A DNA stretch of 46,263 bases from Candidatus Dojkabacteria bacterium (lineage in GTDB: Bacteria > Patescibacteriota > Dojkabacteria > B142 > WJKM01), in assembly GCA_014729085.1 (NCBI GenBank), contig WJKM01000011.1:1-46263 (forward strand). The letters are read 5' to 3'. Below, in pieces: positions 1 through 9,629 of this stretch. Position 1 is the first letter of the stretch; each line of letters begins with the position of its first letter. The notes under the pieces were generated by a model that had not been told where the DNA came from, made no database searches, and was given only the letters and a program-made list of their open reading frames with translations. A program made the translations under genes and the position numbers.

Positions 1-285
1 ACATAAAGGAATAAGGCATGACCTCTCCTTCACTTTGTCATTCCTGCGTAACGTTGTCATTCCTGCGAAAGCAGGAATCTCTTCTCTTTTTCCCTCACTT
101 CACCCCTATACTTTTATACAAGATTCCTGATCACAGTCAGGAATGACATAAAGGAATAAGGCATGACCTCTCCCTCACTTTGTCATTCCTGCGTAACGTT
201 GTCATTCCTGCGAAAGCAGGAATCTCTTCTCTTTTTCCCTTGCTTCGTCCCTATGCTTTTATGCTAGCTTTCTGATCATTGTCAG
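1..285. repeat. Two tandem ~140-145 bp repeat units containing palindromic 'GTCATTCCTGCGAAAGCAGGAATCTC' elements
   Basis: 'acataaaggaataaggcatgacctctcc' occurs at 1 and again at 146 (period 145); each unit has ATTCCTGC-GAAA-GCAGGAAT; a second hairpin ATTCCTGA-tcacag-TCAGGAAT is at about 123-144. Confidence 0.9.
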
Positions 286-406
286 ACATAATATTTAGGG
301 GTAATAGACTTTTAGTAGATTCAATAACTTGTAAAAATTATGACGTATTTAAAAATTTCTTTACTCTTACTGTATAATTAATCAAATCATTTAAAATTCT
401 GTCTCA

Positions 407-1090
407 ATGAATAAAAATAACATATTTATTATTCTGCCCGCATATAATGAAGCAACTCGAATCGGAAAAGTTATAAAAAAAATCAAAAAAGAAGGTTTTA
501 AAAATATTATTGTAGTAGATGACGGAAGTACAGATCAAACTTCTTTAATTGCCAAAAAGCTGGATGCTTATGTTATTTCCCATATGATCAATCTTGGACC
601 AGGAGCTGCTACCCAAACAGGATTTACTGCAGCTCTAAACAAAAATGCTGCAATTGTGGTTACCATAGATGCAGATGGACAACATAATCCTAAAGATATC
701 CATAAGCTCGTACAACCTATTTTAGATCAGGAGGCAGACATTGTATTTGGAAGCAGGATTAAAAAGAAAGGAAATCAAATTCCATTTATTAGGAAAACAT
801 TCAACTTTATTGCTAATATAATTACATTGCTTTTATCTTCTTTATGGCTAACAGATAGCCAAACAGGATTTAAAGCATTAAATAAAAAAGCTCTATCGAA
901 TATCCATCTAACTACTAACGGTTTTGAGTTTTGTACTGAACTTATCACCCAGCTTCGAAATAGAGAATTTGAATTTCAAGAAGTTCCAATTGACGTAACC
1001 TACACCCAAGATTCCTTAAATAAAGGCCAAAATTTTGCATCAGGTATTAATATTGTCTTTAAATTATTTATAAAGGCATTAATTAGATGA
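407..1090 (+). CDS. GT2 family glycosyltransferase (dolichol-phosphate mannosyltransferase-like)
   Basis: IILPAYNEATRIGKVIKKIKK..VVDDGSTDQT..TIDADGQHNP: GT-A/GT2 motifs. Confidence 0.92.
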   Translation: MNKNNIFIILPAYNEATRIGKVIKKIKKEGFKNIIVVDDGSTDQTSLIAKKLDAYVISHMINLGPGAATQTGFTAALNKNAAIVVTIDADGQHNPKDIHKLVQPILDQEADIVFGSRIKKKGNQIPFIRKTFNFIANIITLLLSSLWLTDSQTGFKALNKKALSNIHLTTNGFEFCTELITQLRNREFEFQEVPIDVTYTQDSLNKGQNFASGINIVFKLFIKALIR

Positions 1091-1431
1091 ACGTTTTTAT
1101 ATATCAGATTATTGTTCCTTTTTTCTGCGTCATTATGATTTTTAAAACGCTCTCTCATTTCATTCGAGGAGATAGGACATTTAGGGAACTCCTTGCTGTT
1201 TCTGTTTTCTGGTGGTCTATTGCATCTCTTGCTTTATATCCAACAATTTTTAAAGAAATAGCAACCCTTATAGGATTTAAAGATTACATAAACGCTATAT
1301 TATTCCTTTGTATTGCTATTTTATTTTATATAGTAATGCATCTTCTTGCAGTTAGTGATGAACACCAACAAAAATTAACAAAAATAGTGAGGAAACAAGC
1401 ACTCAAAGAAGCAAAAAAATTCAACTCTTAA
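1087..1431 (+). CDS. DUF2304-like small membrane protein
   Basis: 114 aa with 3 predicted TM segments; overlaps the upstream GT2 by 4 nt, the usual GT2-DUF2304 arrangement. Confidence 0.75.
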   Translation: MNVFIYQIIVPFFCVIMIFKTLSHFIRGDRTFRELLAVSVFWWSIASLALYPTIFKEIATLIGFKDYINAILFLCIAILFYIVMHLLAVSDEHQQKLTKIVRKQALKEAKKFNS

Positions 1432-2510
1432 TTTTTTCCAGTCAGCTTTGTTAAAACAACCCCCTTTTTCCCTTCCACAAATAATCTTTTCAAATAAGTC
1501 CAATAAAAAGAGATAAATAGCTTTTGCAACCTTAGTATTTTGAACGTAGAAATTAACTTGTATTTAGAATGAAACTTTCTTCGTCTGACTAATACTTCGG
1601 ATAAATCAGAAACAAGAAAAGAAAAGGTTGAATGAACAATAATTTTACTAAGCCGAAAATTTAAGGTCAAAACTCCGACTATTAATAAACTAATATTTCT
1701 TAATAACAGAAAAGGGAAATTTAATAACAGTACTGTAAGTGGAAGAAGTTTGCAAATAGTATATAGAATATTTTTTTGAAATTTTAAAGAATATTTATAG
1801 TTTCGAATTTTATTTATTGAAACACTCCCTTTATGATACAAAACAGCATTGGGTTCAAATATACACTTATATCCAAGTAAAGTAGCACGTACACAAAATT
1901 CTGAATCTTCATATCCATTATTGAAATAATCATCAAAAAATCCAATCTCTTCTAACATCGAAATCCTAATTAAAGCAGCTCCTCCACTTGGTCCCCAATT
2001 TCTAAATCGTTCTTGAAAATTATCTGCTCTCTCATATCTGTAAGTCGGGACAACATCTCCAGTATTTAATAAGGTAAAACCCAAAGTATCTACAAACTTT
2101 TTATTTTTATATTGAAGCATCTTACAAGAAACCATATCACATTGCTCTTCTTCTGCGCATTTGACCATGTTTTCAAGCCAGCCTGGTTCCACTACTGCAT
2201 CATTATTCAGCAGCGCAATATATTCAAAGTTCTTTTTCTGTATAAAATTTTTAAATATCAAATTATGGGCTCCAGTAAAACCCAGATTTTTCTTAAATTT
2301 GATAATCTGTATACTGCTATTGTCAGCATACATTTCTTCCAAAAAATGTGCTTCATTATTTTGAGAACCATTGTCAATAAGATAAATCTTGAATCTTTGA
2401 TATGTCTGATCCAAAACCGAATCCACACATTCGATGGTATCCTGAAGTCCGTTCCAGTTTAGAATGATGATTCCTATCTTACCTTTGATTTCTTTTATTA
2501 AAGATGACAT
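1428..2510 (-). CDS. GT2 family glycosyltransferase (rhamnosyltransferase-like)
   Basis: GIIILNWNGLQDTIECVDSVLDQTYQRFKIYLIDNGS..LNNDAVVEPGWL..GYEDSEFCVRA. Confidence 0.92.
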   Translation of the reverse strand: MSSLIKEIKGKIGIIILNWNGLQDTIECVDSVLDQTYQRFKIYLIDNGSQNNEAHFLEEMYADNSSIQIIKFKKNLGFTGAHNLIFKNFIQKKNFEYIALLNNDAVVEPGWLENMVKCAEEEQCDMVSCKMLQYKNKKFVDTLGFTLLNTGDVVPTYRYERADNFQERFRNWGPSGGAALIRISMLEEIGFFDDYFNNGYEDSEFCVRATLLGYKCIFEPNAVLYHKGSVSINKIRNYKYSLKFQKNILYTICKLLPLTVLLLNFPFLLLRNISLLIVGVLTLNFRLSKIIVHSTFSFLVSDLSEVLVRRRKFHSKYKLISTFKILRLQKLFISFYWTYLKRLFVEGKKGVVLTKLTGKN

Positions 2511-2588
2511 CTATAAATTGAAAAAACTGAAATTGCCTAAGATTTGAATTTAATACTTTTTATTCTTGATTATCTCTATAATAATGAT

Positions 2589-3719
2589 TTATTCGAAGAA
2601 TTGTGCAATATTATCGATGACATATTCTACATCCTCCTCCCTCATTTTGTAATATAGCGGTAACCTTATTAATCGGTTACTGTCTTTTGTAGTATATTTA
2701 TCCCTACCTACAAAACGAGAATACTTTTTTCCTGCCTTAGAACTATGTAGAGGAACATAATGAAACACAGAATGAATGTCTCTCAGCTTTAAAAACTCGA
2801 TTATTTCAGATCTTTCATCAATATCTTCTACTTTAATATAAAAAAGGTGTCCATTATGTTGGCACTCTTTTGGGATATGCGGTAATTCAATCTTCCCTTT
2901 TGCTTCAAGTGCCTTTAAACCTTCATGATACAGATCCCAAGTTTTTAATCGATCATTGAGGATTTCCTCGGCCTTTTGTAATTGAGCATAAAGATAGGCA
3001 GCGTTGAGCTCACTTGGTAAATAAGAAGAACCTATATCCACCCAACTGTATTTATCTATCTCCCCACGAAAAAACTTCGACCTGTCTGTTCCTTTTTCTC
3101 TAACAATTTCCGCTCTCTCTATTAATTGTTCATTATTGATCATTAAAAGACCTCCCTCTCCACAAGTATAATTTTTAGTTTCATGGAAACTATATGTGGC
3201 CAAATCACCTATTGTTCCAAGATATTTTCCTTTGTACTTAGACATAACTGCTTGAGCAGCATCCTCAACAATCATCAAGCCGTGTTTTTGTGCAATCGTT
3301 TGTATAGTATCCATTTCACAAGCAACTCCTGCGTAATGCATCGGTACTATAACTTTAGTTTTTTCAGTAATTGCTTCTTCTATTAATTCTTCATTTAAAT
3401 TCATGGTATCGGGACGTATATCGACGAATACTACTTTGGCACCTCGCAAAACAAAGGAATTTGCTGTTGTAACAAAAGTGAATGATGACATTATAACTTC
3501 GTCTCCAGGCTCTATTTCCGACAGAATAGCTGACATGTCAAGAGCAGTCGAGCAAGAAGTTGTAAGTAGGCTTTTAGGGCAATTCATTTGTATCTCAAAC
3601 CATTCGTGGCATTTCTGTGTAAATTCAGCATCTCCAGACAGCTTCTGTTTTTCAAGTACTTTTTTAAGGTAAGCTTCTTCTGTTCCAAGTACAGTTGGTC
3701 TATTGAAATTTATACCCAT
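2589..3719 (-). CDS. rffA: dTDP-4-amino-4,6-dideoxygalactose transaminase (DegT/DnrJ/EryC1 family)
   Basis: NRPTVLGTEEAYL..LSGDAEFTQKCHEWFE..GDEVIMSSFTFVTTANSFVLRGAKVVFVDIRPDTMNL..HYAGVACEMDTI..FHETKNYTCGEGG; full-length similarity to E. coli RffA/WecE from memory. Confidence 0.92.
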   Translation of the reverse strand: MGINFNRPTVLGTEEAYLKKVLEKQKLSGDAEFTQKCHEWFEIQMNCPKSLLTTSCSTALDMSAILSEIEPGDEVIMSSFTFVTTANSFVLRGAKVVFVDIRPDTMNLNEELIEEAITEKTKVIVPMHYAGVACEMDTIQTIAQKHGLMIVEDAAQAVMSKYKGKYLGTIGDLATYSFHETKNYTCGEGGLLMINNEQLIERAEIVREKGTDRSKFFRGEIDKYSWVDIGSSYLPSELNAAYLYAQLQKAEEILNDRLKTWDLYHEGLKALEAKGKIELPHIPKECQHNGHLFYIKVEDIDERSEIIEFLKLRDIHSVFHYVPLHSSKAGKKYSRFVGRDKYTTKDSNRLIRLPLYYKMREEDVEYVIDNIAQFFE

Positions 3720-3803
3720 ATTAATCGTTTATTGAAGATAAAGTAAGCACAGTATAGCATTTAGCTTTACTTTTGCTAATAAATAATAAATGTTGATTAA
3801 GAA

Positions 3804-3812
3804 TGATATAAT
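3804..3812 (+). promoter_or_regulatory. Candidate extended -10 promoter (TGATATAAT) for the HD-domain gene
   Basis: TGnTATAAT match in the divergent intergenic region, 18 nt upstream of the ATG at 3830; no clear -35. Confidence 0.4.
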
Positions 3813-3829
3813 AACTCATAGTAAACATT

Positions 3830-4987
3830 ATGCTAAATTCAGAAACAATTCAAACAACCCAAAATGCTGTTTCAATATACATTGCTGGAATGCCCACATC
3901 CTATGACCTAAACTCATCTGACAGCAAGAGTGAATCCTATTTATACTGCTCCCGACACGAACAATGTGATTTGGAAGACACAATTACAGCAGATAAAGTA
4001 TTAAAAGAATATCTATCATTAGAAAACAACGCAAAAGGAGAATATAAGATTCACAACCTGGTTAATAGGTTAAATACTGTCTCATTAACTGAAGAGCAGG
4101 CAAGCAAAATTGATTTTGTTTATAGTCATACTCCTAAAGAAGTACTCAATTTATTTGCCAGAGAAGTAGCGTTATATTCCCCCGGTCCCGAGGATGAACC
4201 AAGTAACTGGTCTAATAAATTCTTGGAAAAAGGAGATTATAATCCCAAAAAAGATTTTGATATTAAGTGGAAACATTGTGCAATAGATATTCCGTTAATC
4301 ACCTATAATTTATTATATGACAATAGAAGGCAGAGAAATCCGGAATTTAATAACTTTGATCCTAGAATTGTATTTGCAATTACTATGCTTCACGATATTG
4401 CTCGTTTTAAACAATTAGACCTTACAGATGAATGGGATGATAGGGGATTTGAACATGCAGAAGAAGCTGAAAGAATTATCGAAAATGACAACAACCTAAA
4501 AAGAATATTTAATGATCATGAAATCCAAATAATCAAGGCTGCAACAAAATATCATAATAAAATTGAAGTCGATAATAGTGATGAAATGTTCAGAACAGAT
4601 TCTGAAGCATTGATGTATTCATATTTAATTAGGGATATAGATAAACTAGCTAACCTTTTTGGAAAAGATGGAATAGCTAATTTAAGGAATCGTGCACTCA
4701 ATACTGGAAGATATAGAGATAGTAATATTAATACTGTCGCACTTCAATCCTTTCTCAACATGGAATTAGTTGATAAACATAAAGTTGATACCTTAGCTTC
4801 CTTATGGATTATGTATCTTGCTTGGATACATGAATTCCATTTTGACAGTTCTAAAACTATATTCCTGGAAAGAGCTCTGCCTGTATTAATGCACAATCTA
4901 CAGACAGAAAAAGAAAAGGGAAATATTAGTGCGGAACAAATGCATGAAATCAAAGATGTCGTTCATTCTCAAGCCATCTTATCTTAA
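3830..4987 (+). CDS. HD-domain phosphohydrolase-like protein
   Basis: ITMLHDIARFKQ (HD motif), ...HEIQIIKAATKYHNK..., LIRDIDKLAN. Confidence 0.72.
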   Translation: MLNSETIQTTQNAVSIYIAGMPTSYDLNSSDSKSESYLYCSRHEQCDLEDTITADKVLKEYLSLENNAKGEYKIHNLVNRLNTVSLTEEQASKIDFVYSHTPKEVLNLFAREVALYSPGPEDEPSNWSNKFLEKGDYNPKKDFDIKWKHCAIDIPLITYNLLYDNRRQRNPEFNNFDPRIVFAITMLHDIARFKQLDLTDEWDDRGFEHAEEAERIIENDNNLKRIFNDHEIQIIKAATKYHNKIEVDNSDEMFRTDSEALMYSYLIRDIDKLANLFGKDGIANLRNRALNTGRYRDSNINTVALQSFLNMELVDKHKVDTLASLWIMYLAWIHEFHFDSSKTIFLERALPVLMHNLQTEKEKGNISAEQMHEIKDVVHSQAILS

Positions 4988-6015
4988 TCATTGCTTTTCT
5001 TGGTTTTTCGTGAATATCTACTTCTAAATAAATTGATTAGCCTGTTTCGCATTCTCAGTGGTAATAAAAAAATTACTACTTCACTTAAAGTAAAGATGTA
5101 AGCAATTATAAAACCAATAAAAATATCTACATAAGTTAATACATTTACATCCGTTTTTTTCGAACCTTTGTAATTCAACTTTTTAGCAAGCTTGTTGCAA
5201 ATAAAATCTGCCTTCTTCTGGTCGATTTGACTCATATCTTTTTTCCATTTAGCAATTCTCTCTGTATTTATCGGTTTAGCAATGTTTCGGTGTCTCTTTA
5301 TTGAAGCTTGGTTTCTACCCGACTTATAAAAATCCAGCATCTTCTTACTAAAATCAATGCCTAAAAACTCACATAATTGTTTTAGATATAATATAGGGTT
5401 ACTTACTAAATCCTCATATTTTAGGATATAAAAAATCTCCGGAAATTTCTCCTGAATATCAAGTATCTTTTTATTAAAAATATTCCATCTATATGCCAAA
5501 GCGGAAACATTTTTTAAATCAAACTTCACATCTTGATATGACAAAACATTATCCTTATAATCTCTAACTATATAAATATATTTTGATTCAGGGAAAATTT
5601 TTAATAACTGTTTCATATATAGAGCAAAATGGGGATTTTTGGTACCAATGACACTTACTTCATTTTTACGACCTTTCAAGGCTAGAAATTTATAAACTCT
5701 ACGGCATATATCAGAAAAGGTAGTTATATTCTTTTGCTTATGCAACCATGTCTTCAAATTATCTTTCGGCAGACCCCATGTATTGATTCTGTCTTCTAAA
5801 TACATATCGTCTACAAAATTATTAATATTTTCCTCATTCCATTGCTTTTGGTGTTTATACCTTGAATAAAGATGGAACATAAATAATGTCTCCCGAAAAA
5901 CTGAAATTTCGGGATGAGTATCTAAAACTTTATAAAGTAATGTATTCCCAGATCTGCCTCGCCCTACTATATGAAAAATTTGTTCTCTTTTTCTCTTATG
6001 ATTTATGTCTTTCAT
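4984..6015 (-). CDS. Sulfotransferase family protein with C-terminal hydrophobic segment
   Basis: IFHIVGRGRSGNTLLYKVLDTHPE (5'-PSB loop) and YIYIVRDYKDNVLSY (3'-PB motif). Confidence 0.85.
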   Translation of the reverse strand: MKDINHKRKREQIFHIVGRGRSGNTLLYKVLDTHPEISVFRETLFMFHLYSRYKHQKQWNEENINNFVDDMYLEDRINTWGLPKDNLKTWLHKQKNITTFSDICRRVYKFLALKGRKNEVSVIGTKNPHFALYMKQLLKIFPESKYIYIVRDYKDNVLSYQDVKFDLKNVSALAYRWNIFNKKILDIQEKFPEIFYILKYEDLVSNPILYLKQLCEFLGIDFSKKMLDFYKSGRNQASIKRHRNIAKPINTERIAKWKKDMSQIDQKKADFICNKLAKKLNYKGSKKTDVNVLTYVDIFIGFIIAYIFTLSEVVIFLLPLRMRNRLINLFRSRYSRKTKKSND

Positions 6016-6033
6016 TTATGAATTTATAATTTT

Positions 6034-6582
6034 ATGATATCGTTTATTTTTAAGACAAATACTATGAATTCTGAGGCACAAAATATTATTCTCAACTATT
6101 TGATATCAGGTCTGATTACTATTGTTTTTAATTTAATTATTGTAATTTATCGCATAATTAAAACAAATGCTTTTAAAAAAAGCTCAAACAAAACTCTTAG
6201 TGCAATTATCTATTTTTTGTATTTTTTTATACTTACGTTTCTCTCTTTCGGATTTAATTTAACTTCAAAACTCTTCTCTCCATTTTACTTATTAACTAAA
6301 GATTTAGTCGGTTATAATCCGGGTTTATTAATCAATATTATAATTGCAAATATTTTAGCTGCCGCATCTTTCCACCTAGGGTTCATCTTAGCCAATTATC
6401 TAACTAAAAGAATAAAAATCTCCAAAAAATACAAATATAAAAAAATGAATTATGCTTTTGCACGAGATTGGTATGGACTAATATTAACTGGGTTTATTCA
6501 TGGCTGTTTATTGTTTCTTGCAATTCCTATTTTATTTATATTCTTTTTTATAGTTTTTTTTGTAATCTATAGACTTAAATAA
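6034..6582 (+). CDS. Hypothetical multi-pass membrane protein
   Basis: 182 aa, about 4 hydrophobic segments; likely initiates near 6034 or at ATG 6064. Confidence 0.55.
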   Translation: MISFIFKTNTMNSEAQNIILNYLISGLITIVFNLIIVIYRIIKTNAFKKSSNKTLSAIIYFLYFFILTFLSFGFNLTSKLFSPFYLLTKDLVGYNPGLLINIIIANILAAASFHLGFILANYLTKRIKISKKYKYKKMNYAFARDWYGLILTGFIHGCLLFLAIPILFIFFFIVFFVIYRLK

Positions 6583-6584
6583 TG

Positions 6585-7511
6585 CTAACTAGTTTTTTCT
6601 TTTATTATATAAGCAGGCCTTTTCTCCGTTACACTTATAATTCTAATTAGATACTCTCCAATAATACCAAGGGAAAATAAGATCAAGCCACCAAAAAATA
6701 ATTCCAGGACTATTAAAGAAGTCCAGCCTGCGACAACCTCTTCTTTAATGAACCGAAGATAAATAAAATAAGTAATTAAAACAATGCTAATGAAAAAAAA
6801 GAATATACCAATATAAAAAATAATCTTTAGCATGAATGAAGAATTATTGAACAATAGATTTGAAAACTGCGATAAAAGTTTAACAAAAGAATAACCAGAC
6901 TTTCCATATTTTCTTCTGCCATGAGGAATCTCGACATTTACAATATCTCTGCTAACATAAAAAAGTAGAGCTGAAATAAAAGGATTTGGAGTATGAAGCT
7001 TATTGACCGCATCAATAATTTTTCTATTGATCAATTTGAATCCACTATTTTTTATATGTTTTGGTTTTCCTAATAATTTATAATCAAACCATCCTTTAAT
7101 CTTGCTTACTATACGTCTAAATATATTATGTGTTTTTTTACTAAAATAGGCTATAACAATATCATGTCCTTGGTTTTCAATTAATTTTGGAATTACCTCA
7201 GGTGGATGCTCCAAATCGTCATCCATCATAATAATATAATCGCCTCTAGACTCCTTGAATCCAGCAAGAAGAGCTCCAGGCCTCCCAAAATTTCTAAACA
7301 GTTCAATAATAATTAAACTTTCAAATTTCGTATTTAATTTGTCTAGTGTTTTTCTGGTTTGTTCATTATTGGGTGAATCATTTACTAAAATGATTTCATA
7401 ACTCTCTCTAATACTATTCTCAAAGACCTGTTTTATTTTAGGAATAAGCTCAATTAAAGATTTTGAACTATTATAAACAGGTATTACTACCGAATATTGA
7501 GGGTTTTGCAT
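6585..7511 (-). CDS. GT2 glycosyltransferase, GtrB/ArnC/DPM1-like with two C-terminal TM helices
   Basis: YSVVIPVYNSSKSLIELIPKI..IILVNDSPNNEQT..DYIIMMDDDLEHPPE; start moved to the internal ATG at 7511 (track ORF begins at 7592) to avoid overlap with the 7525-8478 CDS. Confidence 0.88.
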   Translation of the reverse strand: MQNPQYSVVIPVYNSSKSLIELIPKIKQVFENSIRESYEIILVNDSPNNEQTRKTLDKLNTKFESLIIIELFRNFGRPGALLAGFKESRGDYIIMMDDDLEHPPEVIPKLIENQGHDIVIAYFSKKTHNIFRRIVSKIKGWFDYKLLGKPKHIKNSGFKLINRKIIDAVNKLHTPNPFISALLFYVSRDIVNVEIPHGRRKYGKSGYSFVKLLSQFSNLLFNNSSFMLKIIFYIGIFFFFISIVLITYFIYLRFIKEEVVAGWTSLIVLELFFGGLILFSLGIIGEYLIRIISVTEKRPAYIIKEKTS

Positions 7512-7524
7512 AAATTGTACAACA

Positions 7525-8478
7525 TTAAATAATATATTTATTAATAATCTTACAGATTTTTTTTGCCTTATCAGAAGAGAAATACTTATCATTAAACAAG
7601 TTAATAATTCTCTTTTGCAGATAACTTGCCTTTTCCGCTTCTGAGTTAAAAAATAAAGGTACTAATGAGTTGTAATGGGAACTAGCAAATAAACCCGCAT
7701 TGAATATCTCCTTTATTATTTTCTCTTTATTCGGTATTAATATATTAAATCTCCAATTTTGAAACTTACCTGGTAAAAAAATACTTTGAGGAAGTTTTTC
7801 CCGGTAGATTTTATTTATTTCCTTTTTAACTCTACTGGCCTCCCCAATGCCATTTTTTATTCTTTGGAAATATTCTGCCTTTGAAAATTTAAACTTAGTA
7901 TTGTCGAGCCAATTATTATCCTTATATATAAATCTTTCTTTATCCTTTATGCACTTTTTGTACTGTTTAGTAATTCTCAAAAGATCCTCCTCGTCATAGT
8001 CTAAATGAAATTTATGATATTTAATTTTTTTATTAAGAAAACCGAATCCTCCATATCCAAAGTCCACATATTTTGCATATCCCGTACTAAATATAGTTAG
8101 ATCCTGAGAGCTCTCTTTGTAATCATAATTCGTCTCAGGAATGCATAAACATCTATCGTCAATAATCAATATTTCCTTATTTATTCTTTTAATATCTTCA
8201 TAGAAATTTTCAGTATCTTGGATAGCTCCGTAGGTATGAACGAATATTATTCCTGCATATTTTTGAGGATGCTTATTAATAACATACAATACTTTCTCCC
8301 TATCTAAACAGTAATCATGTAAAGTGATATCAATAAACTCAAATTTCTTACTTGCTTTTAATAAAGTAAGAGGAACAATTGGACATATATTTGCAGGCAA
8401 TATGAAGGTTTTTGAGGTATCGTATGTTTTCAAAAAATTATATAATATCGCGGAAGCTCTGGGTTCATATATAACCAT
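7525..8478 (-). CDS. Divergent PLP aminotransferase-fold protein (DegT/DnrJ-like)
   Basis: EPRASAILYNFLKTYD..FILPANICPIVPLTLLKA..FEFIDI..GIIFVHTYGAIQD..ILIIDDRCLCIPE..FSTGYAKYVDFGYGGFGFL: fold type I layout with Asp and candidate Lys. Confidence 0.65.
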   Translation of the reverse strand: MVIYEPRASAILYNFLKTYDTSKTFILPANICPIVPLTLLKASKKFEFIDITLHDYCLDREKVLYVINKHPQKYAGIIFVHTYGAIQDTENFYEDIKRINKEILIIDDRCLCIPETNYDYKESSQDLTIFSTGYAKYVDFGYGGFGFLNKKIKYHKFHLDYDEEDLLRITKQYKKCIKDKERFIYKDNNWLDNTKFKFSKAEYFQRIKNGIGEASRVKKEINKIYREKLPQSIFLPGKFQNWRFNILIPNKEKIIKEIFNAGLFASSHYNSLVPLFFNSEAEKASYLQKRIINLFNDKYFSSDKAKKICKIINKYII

Positions 8479-8495
8479 ATCAATATTACAAAAAA

Positions 8496-9629
8496 TTAAT
8501 TGCTTATTGCTTCTTGCAAGTTAAGAAAAACATCTTGAAAAATGAAATATTTCTCTATTTTTTCTTTACTTAAGTTTCCTTCTTTTAAGAACTTTAGCCG
8601 TTTCTTTTCTTGCGAGAGATTTTCCTCTAATGTACTAAAGTCCGCTTTATGCTCCTTACGCTTTATCCTAAAAGGTTCTTTAAATTCATATATATACTTT
8701 TTAAGTATTTTAGCGTTTTGTAACTTATAACCTAAATATCTCATTTCCGGATAACATATATATTCTATGTAATTTAACATATTCCTAGATATCTTATTTT
8801 TATATCTACCGACGGAAGCATTCGAAATAGTCTTTTCTCCTTTAAATGACGAATTGCTCAACCAAACATTGCCTTTCTGATCCAAAATAGATCTACTGAA
8901 AAATTCAGCTGAAAACGGATCAATATTTAAAAATTTAGTGACCTTTTCCAAACTTTGCTGAGGAGATTGCACCATATCTTCAAATTTTAACCAAGCTAAA
9001 TTCGGGTTATGTTTATGATGTATAAGAAAAGCAATACTTTTTCTCCAATTACGAAGATGAAATAAAAGTGGACGATATTTTCCTATATATTCTGATGCTC
9101 TGCCATAATAACTAGAGACTATAATATCCCGAGGATCACGTATCAATAAAATATTTTTAAAATCATTTCTACTCAAAAACCCAACAAACTCTTCGCATAT
9201 GCATTCCTTAGACCCAAAATATAAACGATCTTGATTGTATGCCATATCAATAAGTAACTTTTTAAATATCTCTATAAACTTATCCCTCTTATAATCACTA
9301 ATAATCCTGTTAATATCTCTCCTTTTTGTATACTGTCCTGAAAACTCCTTCATATCATTAAAAATACGCCCTAATTCATCAGCATCAAAATATACAGTTT
9401 CCAAAAATTCACTAAAATCTTTAGGTCTATAAACTTCCTGGAAATAATTAGATAAAGGAAAAGGAGTCTCGCCATAGTTAATTGAGTCCAAAAATTTCTT
9501 CTTTGCTTCTATGAATAAAAATGGAAATGGCTGTGAAAGCACGGACAGTTGAGGGTGATTACAAAGAATCTTATCCAACAATGTAGTTCCCGACCTACTC
9601 ATTCCTGTGATGAAAAAATATTTTTTCAT
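8496..9629 (-). CDS. Sulfotransferase family protein
   Basis: FFITGMSRSGTTLLDKILCNHPQLS and ILLIRDPRDIIVSSYYGRA. Confidence 0.9.
   Translation of the reverse strand: MKKYFFITGMSRSGTTLLDKILCNHPQLSVLSQPFPFLFIEAKKKFLDSINYGETPFPLSNYFQEVYRPKDFSEFLETVYFDADELGRIFNDMKEFSGQYTKRRDINRIISDYKRDKFIEIFKKLLIDMAYNQDRLYFGSKECICEEFVGFLSRNDFKNILLIRDPRDIIVSSYYGRASEYIGKYRPLLFHLRNWRKSIAFLIHHKHNPNLAWLKFEDMVQSPQQSLEKVTKFLNIDPFSAEFFSRSILDQKGNVWLSNSSFKGEKTISNASVGRYKNKISRNMLNYIEYICYPEMRYLGYKLQNAKILKKYIYEFKEPFRIKRKEHKADFSTLEENLSQEKKRLKFLKEGNLSKEKIEKYFIFQDVFLNLQEAISN

Noticed and set aside
1-285. CRISPR array candidate
   Set aside because: Only two long imperfect units with a 145-bp period; no short direct repeats with unique spacers and no cas genes.
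2112-2462. 116-aa + strand ORF inside the GT2 gene at 1428-2510
   Set aside because: Antisense overlap with well-supported GT2; no motif.
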